Counted from the stretch's first letter, positions 7,946 to 17,419 are shown. The stretch: 64,000 nt of DNA from Candidatus Bathyarchaeota archaeon (GCA_026014485.1 JAOZIE010000008.1:1-64000), one strand, 5' to 3'. Translations and numbers: made by a program. The notes: generated from the sequence alone by a model not told the origin.

Positions 7946-9370
7946 ATGAAAGAAATCGTGATAAGTCCAATAACCCGCATTGAAGGACACGCCAAAGTAA
8001 CCATATTCCTAAATGACGACTCATCCGTCAGAGACGCACGCTTCGAAGTCGTGGACTTCCGAGGCTTTGAGAAATTCAGCGAAGGCCGACCGTTCTACGA
8101 GATGCCCAGCATAACCGCCCGCGCCTGCGGCATCTGCCCAGTTAGCCACTTGGTAGCGTCAGCGCAGGCATGCGACGACATCGTAGGCGTCACTGTTCCC
8201 CGAACGGTGGAGCTTCTGCGGCGGCTCATGCACATGGGGCAGCTGATTCAGTCGCATGCGCTAAACTTCTTCCACCTGTCCGCTCCTGACTTCCTTCTAG
8301 GCATGGACTACGACCCCGAAAGACGAAACGTATTTGGCTTAATTGAAAAGATGCCTGATGTAGCTAGACAAGGCATCAGACTACGTAAGTTTGGGCAGGA
8401 GATAATTGAGAATGTGGCAGGCAAGAAAATTCACTCCAGCGAATGGGTGGTTCCAGGCGGAGCAAAGTGGCCGCTAACCAAGGAACGCGCCGACTACCTG
8501 CTTTCTAACTTGCCTGAAGCACAGGACACCGCCCTCAAAACGATAAAGCTGTTTAAGGACTGGCTGGCAAGCTGCACCGAGGAGATGGAGACCTACGGCG
8601 ACTTCCCCTCCTACTACTTAGGTTTGGTTACGCCTAACGGGGGACTGGAGCAGTACCGCGGCAAAATCCGCGTGGTCGACAGCGACGGCAAAATAGTCGC
8701 CGACATGATTGACCCCTACCAATACTCTGAGTACATAGGTGAGGCTGTGGAACCGTGGTCTTACATGAAGTTCCCCTATTACAAGCCGCTGGGCTACCCC
8801 GACGGCATGTACCGTGTTGGACCTCTCGCCAGACTGAATGTGTGCAGCCACTGCGGTACGCCCCTTGCAGATGAGGAACTGAAGGAATTCAAGAAACTCG
8901 GCAAAAACGGAGTTGTCCAAAGCAGCTTCCACTACCACTATGCACGGCTGATTGAAGCGTTGTTCTGTATCGAAACAGCCAAAGACATCCTTGAAGACCC
9001 CGATGTGCTGTCGGAACGCGTCTGCACAAGAACCCGCCCCATCAAAAGCGAGGGTATCGGCGTCGCAGAAGCCCCAAGAGGCACACTGATTCACCACTAC
9101 AAAGTAGACCCTCAGGGTATAGTCAAAAGCGTTAACATGATAATCGCCACGGAACACAACAACCTCGCCTTCAACAAAGCCGTCACGCAGGTCGCCAAGA
9201 AATATGTGGAAGCCGAAAAACTGCAGGAAGGCATGCTTAACCGCGTAGAGTCAGTGGTACGCTCCTTTGACCCCTGCCTAAGCTGCGCCACACACATGGT
9301 TGGACAGATGCCCTTAGAATTACGGCTTGTGGACAGCCACGGGAAGTTGATAGACCGTCAAATACGGTAA
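7946..9370 (+). CDS. hoxH: [NiFe] hydrogenase large subunit, group 3 type (HoxH-like)
   Basis: This 474-residue catalytic subunit carries both nickel-binding motifs: RACGICPVSH (about residues 59-68) and DPCLSCATH (about 442-450). About 24 residues follow the last His, the expected C-terminal peptide removed by a maturation endopeptidase after nickel insertion. No maturation gene (hyp or hoxW type) lies in the window, so these must be elsewhere. GGAGG precedes the ATG at 7946; the ATG five bases earlier is out of frame. Association with NuoE/F/U-like genes marks it as NAD(P)-coupled rather than F420- or heterodisulfide-reductase-coupled. Confidence 0.9.
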   Translation: MKEIVISPITRIEGHAKVTIFLNDDSSVRDARFEVVDFRGFEKFSEGRPFYEMPSITARACGICPVSHLVASAQACDDIVGVTVPRTVELLRRLMHMGQLIQSHALNFFHLSAPDFLLGMDYDPERRNVFGLIEKMPDVARQGIRLRKFGQEIIENVAGKKIHSSEWVVPGGAKWPLTKERADYLLSNLPEAQDTALKTIKLFKDWLASCTEEMETYGDFPSYYLGLVTPNGGLEQYRGKIRVVDSDGKIVADMIDPYQYSEYIGEAVEPWSYMKFPYYKPLGYPDGMYRVGPLARLNVCSHCGTPLADEELKEFKKLGKNGVVQSSFHYHYARLIEALFCIETAKDILEDPDVLSERVCTRTRPIKSEGIGVAEAPRGTLIHHYKVDPQGIVKSVNMIIATEHNNLAFNKAVTQVAKKYVEAEKLQEGMLNRVESVVRSFDPCLSCATHMVGQMPLELRLVDSHGKLIDRQIR

Positions 9371-9400
9371 ACCCTTTTTTCTCTTTTTCTTTCTACGCAA
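9371..9400 (+). terminator. T-rich terminator after the hydrogenase operon
   Basis: A pyrimidine-rich run (CCCTTTTTTCTCTTTTTCTT) follows the hoxH stop directly, as expected for an archaeal terminator. The 147 bp from here to the convergent argS stop show nothing else. Confidence 0.45.
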
Positions 9401-9547
9401 ACAGCGTTTTTTCCGCAACTTACCCGCAGTGATGCTGCGTTTTTCGGATTGAAGCCTGATAGTTATCTATAGCTTAAGCGTCTTTGTGGGCTAAAGCGGG
9501 TTTTGCGCTTCACAATGAATATGCTCCAAAGCATGTTGTCCAAGCCG

Positions 9548-11494
9548 CTACATTTTTTCTGGGGCGGTTACGCCGATGAGGTTGAGGGCGTTGCTCAGTA
9601 CAACCCGTATGGCGTCGGTTAGTGCGAGGCGGGCATCTGCCAGTTGGGTCGAGTCGGCTTTTATGACGGGTAGTGCGTTGTAGAAGGTGTTGAACTTGTC
9701 TGCAAGCGCATTTGCGTAATCCGCAACCATGTTAGGTTTAAGGTATTCAGCGCATTCCACAAAGACATCTGGGAAAGAAGCCAGAGCCAGCACCAGTTCA
9801 CGCTCCAAGTTTTCTTTCAGGAGCTCGTAGGCTGGGTTTTGGGGTTTTCGCGCTGCCTTCCGCAGGATGCTGCATGCCCTCGCGTGCGTATACTGAACGT
9901 AGGGTGCGCTGTTGGTTTCGAAGTTGAGTACGCGGTCCCAGGTGAAAACGACGGGTTTGCCTGTGTCCACGTCTATGAGGGCGTAGCGTACGGCGCCTAT
10001 GCCCACGAAGTCGGCGATTTCCCGTTTTTCTTCCTCGGTTAGCTGGGGCGAGCGGTTCGAGACTTCTTCGAAAGCCCGTTTAACGGCTTCGTCTAGCACC
10101 TCGTCGAATGTGATGTAGTGTCCGCGGCGGCTGCTCATTTTGTAGCCTGGCAACGTAACCAAGTTGTAGGCGAAGTGCACAAAGTTCTCCGCCTGCTTCT
10201 CGTAGCCCAAAGCGTAGAGCGCGATTTTCAGTTGTAACTGCGCCAGTGACTGCTCCATGCCAATTACGTTGACGACTCGTTCGGCGCGGTCAAACTTCCA
10301 AAGTGTGTATGCCACATCTCGTGTGGTGTAGAGGGTGGTGCCGTCGGCGCGTACCAGCGTCAGGGGCGGAACTTCCTGCTCTGCCCGCAACCCCAATTTG
10401 CCCCTTAAGTTCTGGGTGTCGACTACTTTTTTCGCGTCGAATTCGAGGACGCCGCCTTCGCTGTACACGTAGCCCGAATCCTGTAGTTGCCCCAGAACGT
10501 CGCTGACTTGGCTGCTCCACACGAAGTCGCTTTCCCAATCCCACGAGTCGTAGGAAATCTCCACCCGCTTCTGTGTCTGGCGGAAGCCTTCCAAGCAGAT
10601 GTCGCTTACTTCGCGGATGAGCTGTTTGGCTTGGGGTTCGCCGTTTTCGTAGGCGCGGTTTAGGCGGTTAATTTCCTCTTCAGGGTTGGCGTCTTGGCTG
10701 ATTTTCTCTGAAAGCGCCTTGAATAATTGGGGGTGTTTCTCTTCGAGTTCGGAGGCTATGGTTGTCCATTCGTTTAGTTCTCTGCTGAGTTTTTCGGTGT
10801 CCTCGGTTGCCTGTACGGCTTTTGCTTGTTCTAGTTGCCGTTTTAATCGGTTGATTTCCACGAGGCACGCGGTAATTGTGTATATTTTTCCCACGAAGTG
10901 GTCGGCTTTTTCGTCGGGAACGGGTTTGCCCAGCTTTACGTATCCGTAGGCTACTACGCTGCTTTGGCGTCCTACATCGTCGATGTAGTAGTGGCGGGAA
11001 ACTTGGTTGCCTCTCCGCGATAGGATTCTGGCTAAGGCGTCGCCGAGCATGGGGTTTCGGGCTTGTCCAATGTGGATGGGGTGCAGCGGGTTCACGCTGG
11101 TGTGCTCCACGATGACTTTGGCGGGCTGGTCGGTTTTTGTGAAGCCGTATTCCCCGCCCAGTTGTCCAATGGATTCCAAAGTTAACGTGGAGAACCTGTC
11201 GAAGTTAACATGAAAGTTGACGTAGCCGCCTGCCGCCTCCACCTTAGCAATCAACGTGAACCGCGTTTGATCCACGGCTTTGGCAAGCTGCGCGGCGAGG
11301 TCTGCGGGTTTGCGTTTAAGATGCTTGGCTAGTTCGAAGCTGACGGAGGACGCGAGTTGCCCAAAGCTGGGGTTTGACGGTTTACCCATGGGCACCGTTT
11401 CAACTTCGGCTTCTGGAAGCGCAGTTTTTAGCGCCTCGGCTAAGATGTTTTGGCATTCTTGACGGAACTCGGCGAAGGGATTCACTGAGACCAT
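9548..11494 (-). CDS. argS: Arginyl-tRNA synthetase
   Basis: This class I aminoacyl-tRNA synthetase of 648 residues charges tRNA-Arg. It has an N-terminal additional domain (tRNA D-loop recognition), the HIGH-type motif HPIHIGQARN, a KMSKS-type motif YKMSSRRG, and an all-helical anticodon-binding C-terminus rich in Arg/Ala helices. A longer open frame begins at 11599, but the ATG at 11494 has the SD AGAGGAGA just upstream and gives the usual family N-terminus (FAEFRQECQNIL). The frame upstream would overlap the promoter region of the divergent gene at 11590. Confidence 0.95.
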   Translation of the reverse strand: MVSVNPFAEFRQECQNILAEALKTALPEAEVETVPMGKPSNPSFGQLASSVSFELAKHLKRKPADLAAQLAKAVDQTRFTLIAKVEAAGGYVNFHVNFDRFSTLTLESIGQLGGEYGFTKTDQPAKVIVEHTSVNPLHPIHIGQARNPMLGDALARILSRRGNQVSRHYYIDDVGRQSSVVAYGYVKLGKPVPDEKADHFVGKIYTITACLVEINRLKRQLEQAKAVQATEDTEKLSRELNEWTTIASELEEKHPQLFKALSEKISQDANPEEEINRLNRAYENGEPQAKQLIREVSDICLEGFRQTQKRVEISYDSWDWESDFVWSSQVSDVLGQLQDSGYVYSEGGVLEFDAKKVVDTQNLRGKLGLRAEQEVPPLTLVRADGTTLYTTRDVAYTLWKFDRAERVVNVIGMEQSLAQLQLKIALYALGYEKQAENFVHFAYNLVTLPGYKMSSRRGHYITFDEVLDEAVKRAFEEVSNRSPQLTEEEKREIADFVGIGAVRYALIDVDTGKPVVFTWDRVLNFETNSAPYVQYTHARACSILRKAARKPQNPAYELLKENLERELVLALASFPDVFVECAEYLKPNMVADYANALADKFNTFYNALPVIKADSTQLADARLALTDAIRVVLSNALNLIGVTAPEKM

Positions 11495-11589
11495 GGCGGT
11501 TCTCCTCTGATTTGGACACCTTAAGCTTTTATTGGATGCGGTACTCTTATTGAGGCGTCTCTTATCTACGTAATGGAAGCAGAACGGGT

Positions 11590-12438
11590 ATGAAGACACC
11601 TATAATCTACTCCGAAAAGTGTCTAAGCTACGGTAACTGGCACATCGAAGGACCCCAGCGAATTAAGAAAGCACAAGAAGTTTTAGAGGCAAAGGGCTAC
11701 AAGTTTTTGGAGCCCCCGCCAGCCTCCGAAGAGGACCTGTTTGGCGTACACGACGCGGATTACATCTTTAACCTAAAAAAGGGTTTAGCGGAGGACCCTG
11801 ACACGCCCGCGTACGACAACATCTTCGAGTACGCAAGCATCAGTGCTGGCGCAGCATGCTTGGCAGCGCAGGTTCATGGTTTCTCGATTACGCGTCCGCC
11901 TGGGCATCACGCTGGCAGAAACGGCGCGGCTTTGGGAGCGTTTACCCGCGGGTTCTGCTACTTAAACAACATCGCTGTAGCTGTGAAGGCTTCAGGTAAG
12001 CCGACGGTGATTTTGGATGTGGATGGGCATCACGGGAACGGGACAGAAGAGATTTTTTTGGGCGACCCAAAAGTCCAGTACGTTTCTCTGCATAGGTACC
12101 CGCATTTTCCAGGTACAGGCTTGGATTCTAAGGGGAACTGCATCAATTTTCCTTTGCAAGCCGACTGCGGCGAGCAGATTTACATGGAGACGCTGGAGAA
12201 GGCGCTGAAAAAAGTGGACTGGGGCAAGGTGGACGTTGTTGCTGTTTCTGCGGGGTTTGACACGCACATGGCTGACTTGGCTTCTTTGGGCTTAACTGAA
12301 GGCAGCTACTTCAAGATAGGCAAACGAATCGGCGAATTAAAGAAACCCACATTCTTTGTTCTGGAAGGCGGCTACCGCGGAGAAACAAACGGATTAGACA
12401 TAGACCAAATGATTCGCGGCTTCGAAGAAAACCATTAA
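11590..12438 (+). CDS. Histone-deacetylase-fold amidohydrolase
   Basis: The 282-residue protein of the HDAC/AcuC/acetylpolyamine amidohydrolase superfamily is Zn-dependent. The active-site motif RPPGHHA lies at residues 102-108 and the metal/charge-relay motif DVDGHHGNG at 143-151; a C-terminal EGGY loop (LEGGYRGE) is also present. Substrates in the family include acetyl-lysine, acetylpolyamines and other acylated amines, and sequence alone does not choose between them. A protein acetyltransferase fusion at 23521 could in principle be its opposing partner. It is divergent from argS. Confidence 0.85.
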   Translation: MKTPIIYSEKCLSYGNWHIEGPQRIKKAQEVLEAKGYKFLEPPPASEEDLFGVHDADYIFNLKKGLAEDPDTPAYDNIFEYASISAGAACLAAQVHGFSITRPPGHHAGRNGAALGAFTRGFCYLNNIAVAVKASGKPTVILDVDGHHGNGTEEIFLGDPKVQYVSLHRYPHFPGTGLDSKGNCINFPLQADCGEQIYMETLEKALKKVDWGKVDVVAVSAGFDTHMADLASLGLTEGSYFKIGKRIGELKKPTFFVLEGGYRGETNGLDIDQMIRGFEENH

Positions 12439-12547
12439 AAACAGCTTTGGTCTTGAAGAAGCTAAAATTAGGCTTTTTCCGATTTTTCCCGTAAGTTATG
12501 TGAGAGGCAAAAATGCCTCGGTGACTTTTAGTTTCTCGCTTTATGCT

Positions 12548-13162
12548 CTACTGCGGCTTCTTTTTGTTTTTGCTTTTCTTTTTGAGGGCTTCGAGTTTCT
12601 CGGAGACTTTTGCGCTTCGTTCTTCTGCTTCTGCAAGTAGCCGTTTCCAGTCTCTGTTTTTGACTGTGACTGTTAATTCTTCGCATTGGGCAGGCATCTT
12701 CTCTACAGCTGCGTTGAAGCGGTTTTCTGCTTCTTCATCGGTAGCTACGAGTTCCAAGGCTTCTTCGGGGCAGAATTCCACACATTGGGGTTCGCCGCCG
12801 CAGAGGTCACATGTTACTGCTAAGCCTGTTTCGGGATGAATGGTAATTCCACCGTGTTCGCAGGCTTGGACGCACCAGTCGCAGCCTTTGCATTTCTTGT
12901 CGCTGACCATGATTACGCCTGTGCCTTCTGCTTGGCTGAGCGCTTTTTCTGGGCAGGCAGTTACGCATTTAGCGTCTTCGCAGCTTCTGCATGCCAACGC
13001 AAAATTGAACAGCGGCTTCATTCTGACAACGCGGATTCTGGACTGCAGTGGGCTGGCTTCGCTTTTCTCTTGGCTGCATGCTAATTCACAGATACCACAG
13101 CCAGTGCATTTGGAGGGGTCAACAGAAACGAATTTCCTTTGAGTGAACTTTACCGGTGGCAT
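12548..13162 (-). CDS. 4Fe-4S polyferredoxin of HycB/CooF type with a charged C-terminal tail
   Basis: The 204-residue electron-transfer protein has four [4Fe-4S] cysteine groups in the order typical of HycB/CooF/DmsB-like subunits: CTGCGICELAC, CRSCEDAKCVTACP, CKGCDWCVQAC and CDLCGGEPQCVEFCP. The last 55 or so residues form a charged helix ending in a Lys-rich tail (KKKSKNKKKPQ). The start was placed at the ATG at 13162; a TTG four codons earlier is possible. No catalytic partner gene is adjacent, so the donor and acceptor are unknown. A CO dehydrogenase link is possible but untested. Confidence 0.8.
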   Translation of the reverse strand: MPPVKFTQRKFVSVDPSKCTGCGICELACSQEKSEASPLQSRIRVVRMKPLFNFALACRSCEDAKCVTACPEKALSQAEGTGVIMVSDKKCKGCDWCVQACEHGGITIHPETGLAVTCDLCGGEPQCVEFCPEEALELVATDEEAENRFNAAVEKMPAQCEELTVTVKNRDWKRLLAEAEERSAKVSEKLEALKKKSKNKKKPQ

Positions 13163-13332
13163 TTCTGTAATCAAATCAGCTTGGTCTATCTAAATATTTC
13201 TGTAAAAACCGCAGAGATTTCACGTTTCTGAACCTGATTCTTGATTGCTGCAGAAACCTTTTGGACTTCCCGTTTCCCCCTTTTTCCCAGCTTTAAACGC
13301 TATCCGCAGCTATGCGAGAGCTTACTTTTAGT

Positions 13333-14388
13333 TTATGATTGCATCGTTTTGAGGAAGGCTCTAACTTTCTTTGCCAGAACCTCTGGGTCCTCCACTGCTT
13401 CTCCGTCCCAGAGCAGGTACGGTGCCGCCCAAGCGTCGGTGAAGCACCACTGCTGGATGCCGGGGCGGCTTATGATTCGCAGGTTCACGTCGAAATAATC
13501 CAGATGCTCGTCCATTGGCCCCGAGGCTACCACGATGTTGAAGCTGCCATAGCCCTGTTCATGGTAGAAACGTAAAACTTTGGAGATGCCGTCTGCCAGC
13601 CCACGCCACTCAGTGTTGTTCAGCTCCAGAAAATTCGATTTTCCAGCCACAACCGCTTGGGCTTCGTTTAAGCCGCGCAGAGGCGCAAACGGAACCAGCC
13701 ACTCCACACCTGAATCGCCAAAGAGATAGCGTTGCCCATCTTTTTCTGCCTTGAGTAGGTCGCTCCAGAAGCTGCTGCCGTTCGCCGCATAGTACGCTTT
13801 GCTTTTTTGCAGCATCAGGTCTGCGAGGTAGAAGGGTCTGTCTCGGACAAGGATTTGCATGTGGGGGTGAAATATGCTGGAGCCTGCAGGCGGCAGATAA
13901 TTAAAAGCAAAAGCTGGGTACCTTATGGAGGCGTCGACTTCGCGCAGCCGCTTCAGGTACTCCACGGCGCCCAAAAAGCCGTCAACAAGCAGGTTAGGCG
14001 TGAACTCGTCCAGCCGCAAATGATGCTTCTTCGAAAGAATAGCCAACATGCTTTGCTCCGCGTGCCCCAGCAGATTCGGCAAAACCACCGCGTCTCCGCA
14101 ACGGATTCTGCCTTCCTCTAGGAAGTCTTCGGTGAACATGGGCGTTTTAGATTGTACGTTCTCGGGGCAAAAAGGGCATGAAACCCGAGTTTTCTCAACC
14201 AACGAGTTCAACTGTTCCACGTCGGAAACGAGAAATTTGCCTTGATAGTCAAGCATGCCCCTGATGACGGTGGTGTTTCTGCCCGTGAGGGGGTCCGCGC
14301 GGTACTCAAACATGATGGTTTCTTCAGCGAAATTCTTCAGAGGGCTACGAATCCTTGCTTGCTTGACGGTTTTCTTAAACTCTATCAC
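13333..14388 (-). CDS. Galactose-1-phosphate uridylyltransferase-like protein (HIT superfamily)
   Basis: The 351-residue protein has the GalT-type nucleophile region HPHMQ (residues 174-178; HxHxQ in the family) and a zinc-type CPFCPE pair (C71, C74). Family members transfer nucleotidyl groups between sugar phosphates or act as ADP-glucose phosphorylases. Substrate specificity cannot be read here. The frame is open further upstream to 14550, but the GTG at 14388 gives the typical N-terminus (IEFKKTVKQARIRSPLKNF). An ATG at 14313 would remove that conserved stretch. It is monocistronic and convergent with nothing nearby. Confidence 0.8.
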   Translation of the reverse strand: MIEFKKTVKQARIRSPLKNFAEETIMFEYRADPLTGRNTTVIRGMLDYQGKFLVSDVEQLNSLVEKTRVSCPFCPENVQSKTPMFTEDFLEEGRIRCGDAVVLPNLLGHAEQSMLAILSKKHHLRLDEFTPNLLVDGFLGAVEYLKRLREVDASIRYPAFAFNYLPPAGSSIFHPHMQILVRDRPFYLADLMLQKSKAYYAANGSSFWSDLLKAEKDGQRYLFGDSGVEWLVPFAPLRGLNEAQAVVAGKSNFLELNNTEWRGLADGISKVLRFYHEQGYGSFNIVVASGPMDEHLDYFDVNLRIISRPGIQQWCFTDAWAAPYLLWDGEAVEDPEVLAKKVRAFLKTMQS

Positions 14389-14705
14389 GGACGGAACCCC
14401 GTTGGTATGCCCTCCGCTGCCGTTAATCTTTTTCCGTACAAAACACAGAAAAAAGAGGGGCAAAATGCGTGGGTTGTTATTCGCTGGCGGCTTTCTTTTC
14501 TTTCTGTAGCTGCTCTTGCGGAATCCTCCAAAACTCTGCCGATAATACATCGCATGTTACCTTTCAAATCTCACCTGTTCGGCTCTGTTTGTTTCTGTAA
14601 CCTTGCGTTTTTCTTGTTGCGTTTTTTGTTTCCTGCAGTTGAGTTGGCATAACAAATTTCAAATATTACCCTTTTACTTTCATCTCAGAAAAAAGGTGCA
14701 CATTA

Positions 14706-15770
14706 ATGAGTGACTCATATTTCCAAAAGAAGCTTGAACCCATCAAAGTCAAGCCGAAAACCGTCAACGAGCTCCTCACGGAGATGGCGAAAACCGCCTA
14801 TCAAGGACGCAAACTCGGCGAAGCCGTTGACATCTGGGAAAAGATGGTTAAAGACCCGAACCTCACCATAGTGATGGGGTACGCAGGCAGCATGGGCACC
14901 GCTGGGCAATGGACTATCGTGAACTGGCTTATCGAAAACCGCTTCATAGACGTCCTTGTCAGTACAGGTGCAAACGTTTCTGAGGACATAGTGGATGCCA
15001 TGGGCTTCGGCTACTGGCAAGGCAGCCACATGGTAAACGACCAAGAGCTCCTCGAAGCAGACGTGAACCGCTACTACGACGTATTCGGCAAAGAGACTGA
15101 CTATCGCAAAATGGAGGAACTCGTCACCGACTTTGTCATGACGCTGAAACCCGACTACCACTACAGCAGCGCAGAATTCTTCTACCTGCTCGGCAAGTTC
15201 TTGAGCGAGAAAAACATCCCCGCCATAGCCGCCAAAGCCTACGAAAACGGCGTGCCCATCTTCAGCCCAGCGTTTCTAGACAGTGCATACGGCGAAACCA
15301 TCCTCATGGCGAAAAACCAAGGTCACCCCATCGTCGTTGACTCCGCCAAGGAATTTGAGCAGTTCGTAACCATAGGCACCAAAACCAAGGACGTTGCTGT
15401 GGTCTACATCGGCGGCGGCGTTCCCAAAGACCTCACCCAACTCATAGCCATCTCAGTTTCACCTATGACCAAAGACCAAGGCGTAGAAGGCAGAAAAGGC
15501 GGCCTGCGCAAAAGCCTACAGGAATACTACTACCCCCACAAATACGCCATACAAATCACCACCGACGCTCCACAGTGGGGCGGCTTAAGCGGCTGCACGC
15601 TGGAGGAAGCCATAAGCTGGGGCAAAATAAACAACGAAGACAACACCCGCGCCGTCTGCTACAGCGACGCCACCATCGCCCTACCGTTAGTGACTCACGC
15701 GCTGTGCGAACGCGTCCAAACCAAACGGAAAGGACCAGACTTTAGCTGGCTGTTCAAAGGCGTCCAATAA
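14706..15770 (+). CDS. Deoxyhypusine synthase family protein, paralogue 1
   Basis: The 354-residue protein of the deoxyhypusine synthase family transfers the aminobutyl group of spermidine, via NAD, to a lysine of archaeal aIF5A. The family's reactive-lysine motif is present as SWGK, with K307, and the NAD-binding features GSMGTAGQW and VSTGANVSED are seen. It differs clearly from the second paralogue at 16463-17419 and is longer. It could be the true enzyme, a divergent one using another polyamine (some relatives make homospermidine), or part of a pair. The SD AAAGGTG precedes the ATG, and a TATA-like TTCAAATATT lies near 14658. Confidence 0.85.
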   Translation: MSDSYFQKKLEPIKVKPKTVNELLTEMAKTAYQGRKLGEAVDIWEKMVKDPNLTIVMGYAGSMGTAGQWTIVNWLIENRFIDVLVSTGANVSEDIVDAMGFGYWQGSHMVNDQELLEADVNRYYDVFGKETDYRKMEELVTDFVMTLKPDYHYSSAEFFYLLGKFLSEKNIPAIAAKAYENGVPIFSPAFLDSAYGETILMAKNQGHPIVVDSAKEFEQFVTIGTKTKDVAVVYIGGGVPKDLTQLIAISVSPMTKDQGVEGRKGGLRKSLQEYYYPHKYAIQITTDAPQWGGLSGCTLEEAISWGKINNEDNTRAVCYSDATIALPLVTHALCERVQTKRKGPDFSWLFKGVQ

Positions 15771-15806
15771 CGCCTCTCTCCTTTTTCAGGTCAATTATTT
15801 TCAAAT

Positions 15807-16370
15807 TTATGTTGCCAGAAACCTGCGTTCCAGTCGCCTTAGCCATGCCGGCGTTTTCCTAAGCGCATAAACAAGCGTTGCAAGCAAAGCCGCTTCTAGT
15901 ACAATTCCCAGCGGCGCAATCAGAAGCATCAGCGTCGGAACGCTGCCCTGAGTGAGCATACAAAACACCAACCCTGAAGATACGGCAATAACAATTGAAG
16001 CTGCAACTATGCCTATCATCAGGAATGATTTCACCGTTGGCTCAAGGCTTGTCTTCTGTGCCTGCGCAGTAATTCTGAGGTATTTTTCATCGTCTGCTGT
16101 GACTTCCGAGGTTAACTGTCGCAGTTGGTTGCAGGCTTTTCTGCCCAAAGAGGTCAGAACATACCTGCGGTTCTCATTCTTTTCTATCAGACCCTCTAGT
16201 TGCTCAAGGTGGTAGTTCATTTTGCCCGTTGAAAGACCCAACTCAGTTATTAGCTCTGTATATAGGGTTCCTTGAGGGTTTGCTTCCAAAATCGTTATTA
16301 TAGTGCGTCTCATCGGATGGGAAAGCGCTTGGAACACGACTGTTTCAATTTCATCGTTGCGTTTTGTCAA
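15807..16370 (-). CDS. ArsR-like winged-helix protein with two C-terminal membrane segments
   Basis: The 187-residue protein has an N-terminal winged-helix domain (about 10-75; LSHPMRRTIITIL and GKMNYHLEQLEGLIEK). A linker is followed by two hydrophobic segments (about 117-138 and 145-168) and a basic tail. Like the regulator at 515-1888 it is a candidate membrane-tethered one-component regulator, but with no outer domain. It lies between the two deoxyhypusine synthase genes. The start is TTG with GGGGTTAAGG upstream. Just upstream, at about 16419-16450, several GACAAG/TTGTC-like half-sites may form its operator. The signal is unknown. Confidence 0.75.
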   Translation of the reverse strand: MTKRNDEIETVVFQALSHPMRRTIITILEANPQGTLYTELITELGLSTGKMNYHLEQLEGLIEKNENRRYVLTSLGRKACNQLRQLTSEVTADDEKYLRITAQAQKTSLEPTVKSFLMIGIVAASIVIAVSSGLVFCMLTQGSVPTLMLLIAPLGIVLEAALLATLVYALRKTPAWLRRLERRFLAT

Positions 16371-16462
16371 CCTTAACCCCGTTTGTTCAGAGGGGGCTTT
16401 GTGTTTAAATCAGTTTTCGACAAGAACTGTCTGACAACTATTCCTGTCAAGGCTTAACCCTG

Positions 16463-17419
16463 TTATTTTTTGCCCAACCGACTCAACAGTGCACTTGTCA
16501 TTACCGGCAGCACAATCGTGGCGTCGCCCTCCACCATGATGTGTTTGGCTTTTTCGCTGATTTTTCCCCATGAAACTGCTTCTCGGGGTCTTGCGCCGCT
16601 GAGGCTTCCATCCCATTCTTCGGCTGTGCTAATGTAAACAACGTAGTCTAAGCCATCTTTGAATTGGTTCCACCAGATGGTGTGGTGTTTGCTGATTCCG
16701 CCGCCGACGATGAGTGCCCCTGACTTTGGGGCGTCGAAAATGATGTTGCTTAGGTCACCTTCGTCTTTGAGCAGGTTAATTTTGAAGTCTTTGTGGTCTT
16801 GGCTGAAGAACCACAGTTGATAGCCCACTGCACCATCGGTTATGCCTGGAACAAAGACGGGTATGTTGTTTTTGGCTGCCCAATAAAGAATTGAGCTCTC
16901 ATCACAGCAGCGTAAGCCGATTTCGCGGTTAAGCTCGCTGGTGGAAAGCTCTCTTTTGCCTTCTTTGTAGAGGTCTTGGAGCATCTGCTGGATTTTTTGT
17001 TCGATGATTATGCCGTAGCTGTCGTTTGGGACAAGCACGTTGCCCAGACGGTTGACGCTTTGGTGGTGCAGTTTGGAGTCGTTCATCATGAAGCTGCCTT
17101 TGTAGTAGTCTTTCCAGCAACGTGCCACGTCATGGTCCAATGTGCCGCAGGTTGTGATTAATATGTCGACGAGTTTACGTTTAACGAGTTCTTTGATTAC
17201 GCCTCGGGTGCCCGTTGCCACTATGTCGGCGGTGAACGAGAAAAACTTGACGCAGCCCTTTGAGTTAATCATGTCCTCCATGATGCTGACGCCCGTGGCA
17301 AGCTTGCCCGCGGTGAAACCCCACGCATTATCCATCTGGTCTACAAGCTCAGCAACCGACATGTTTTCTGTGAGCTGATAATCTTTAACGGGGATTTTAT
17401 GCGTTTTTTCTTTGGGCAT
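16463..17419 (-). CDS. dys: Deoxyhypusine synthase, paralogue 2
   Basis: The 318-residue product is the paralogue closer to the canonical enzyme. It has the family segment SGARPREAVSWGKISE with the reactive lysine at K286, followed by DATIVLPVMTSAL as in eukaryotic and archaeal deoxyhypusine synthases. The NAD-site region TGTRGVIKELVKRKLVDILITT is split over about residues 69-95. It would modify aIF5A with spermidine. The length matches the archaeal family. It is transcribed away from the RLAN/ATP-grasp genes, and the other paralogue lies about 700 bp away on the opposite strand. Confidence 0.88.
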   Translation of the reverse strand: MPKEKTHKIPVKDYQLTENMSVAELVDQMDNAWGFTAGKLATGVSIMEDMINSKGCVKFFSFTADIVATGTRGVIKELVKRKLVDILITTCGTLDHDVARCWKDYYKGSFMMNDSKLHHQSVNRLGNVLVPNDSYGIIIEQKIQQMLQDLYKEGKRELSTSELNREIGLRCCDESSILYWAAKNNIPVFVPGITDGAVGYQLWFFSQDHKDFKINLLKDEGDLSNIIFDAPKSGALIVGGGISKHHTIWWNQFKDGLDYVVYISTAEEWDGSLSGARPREAVSWGKISEKAKHIMVEGDATIVLPVMTSALLSRLGKK

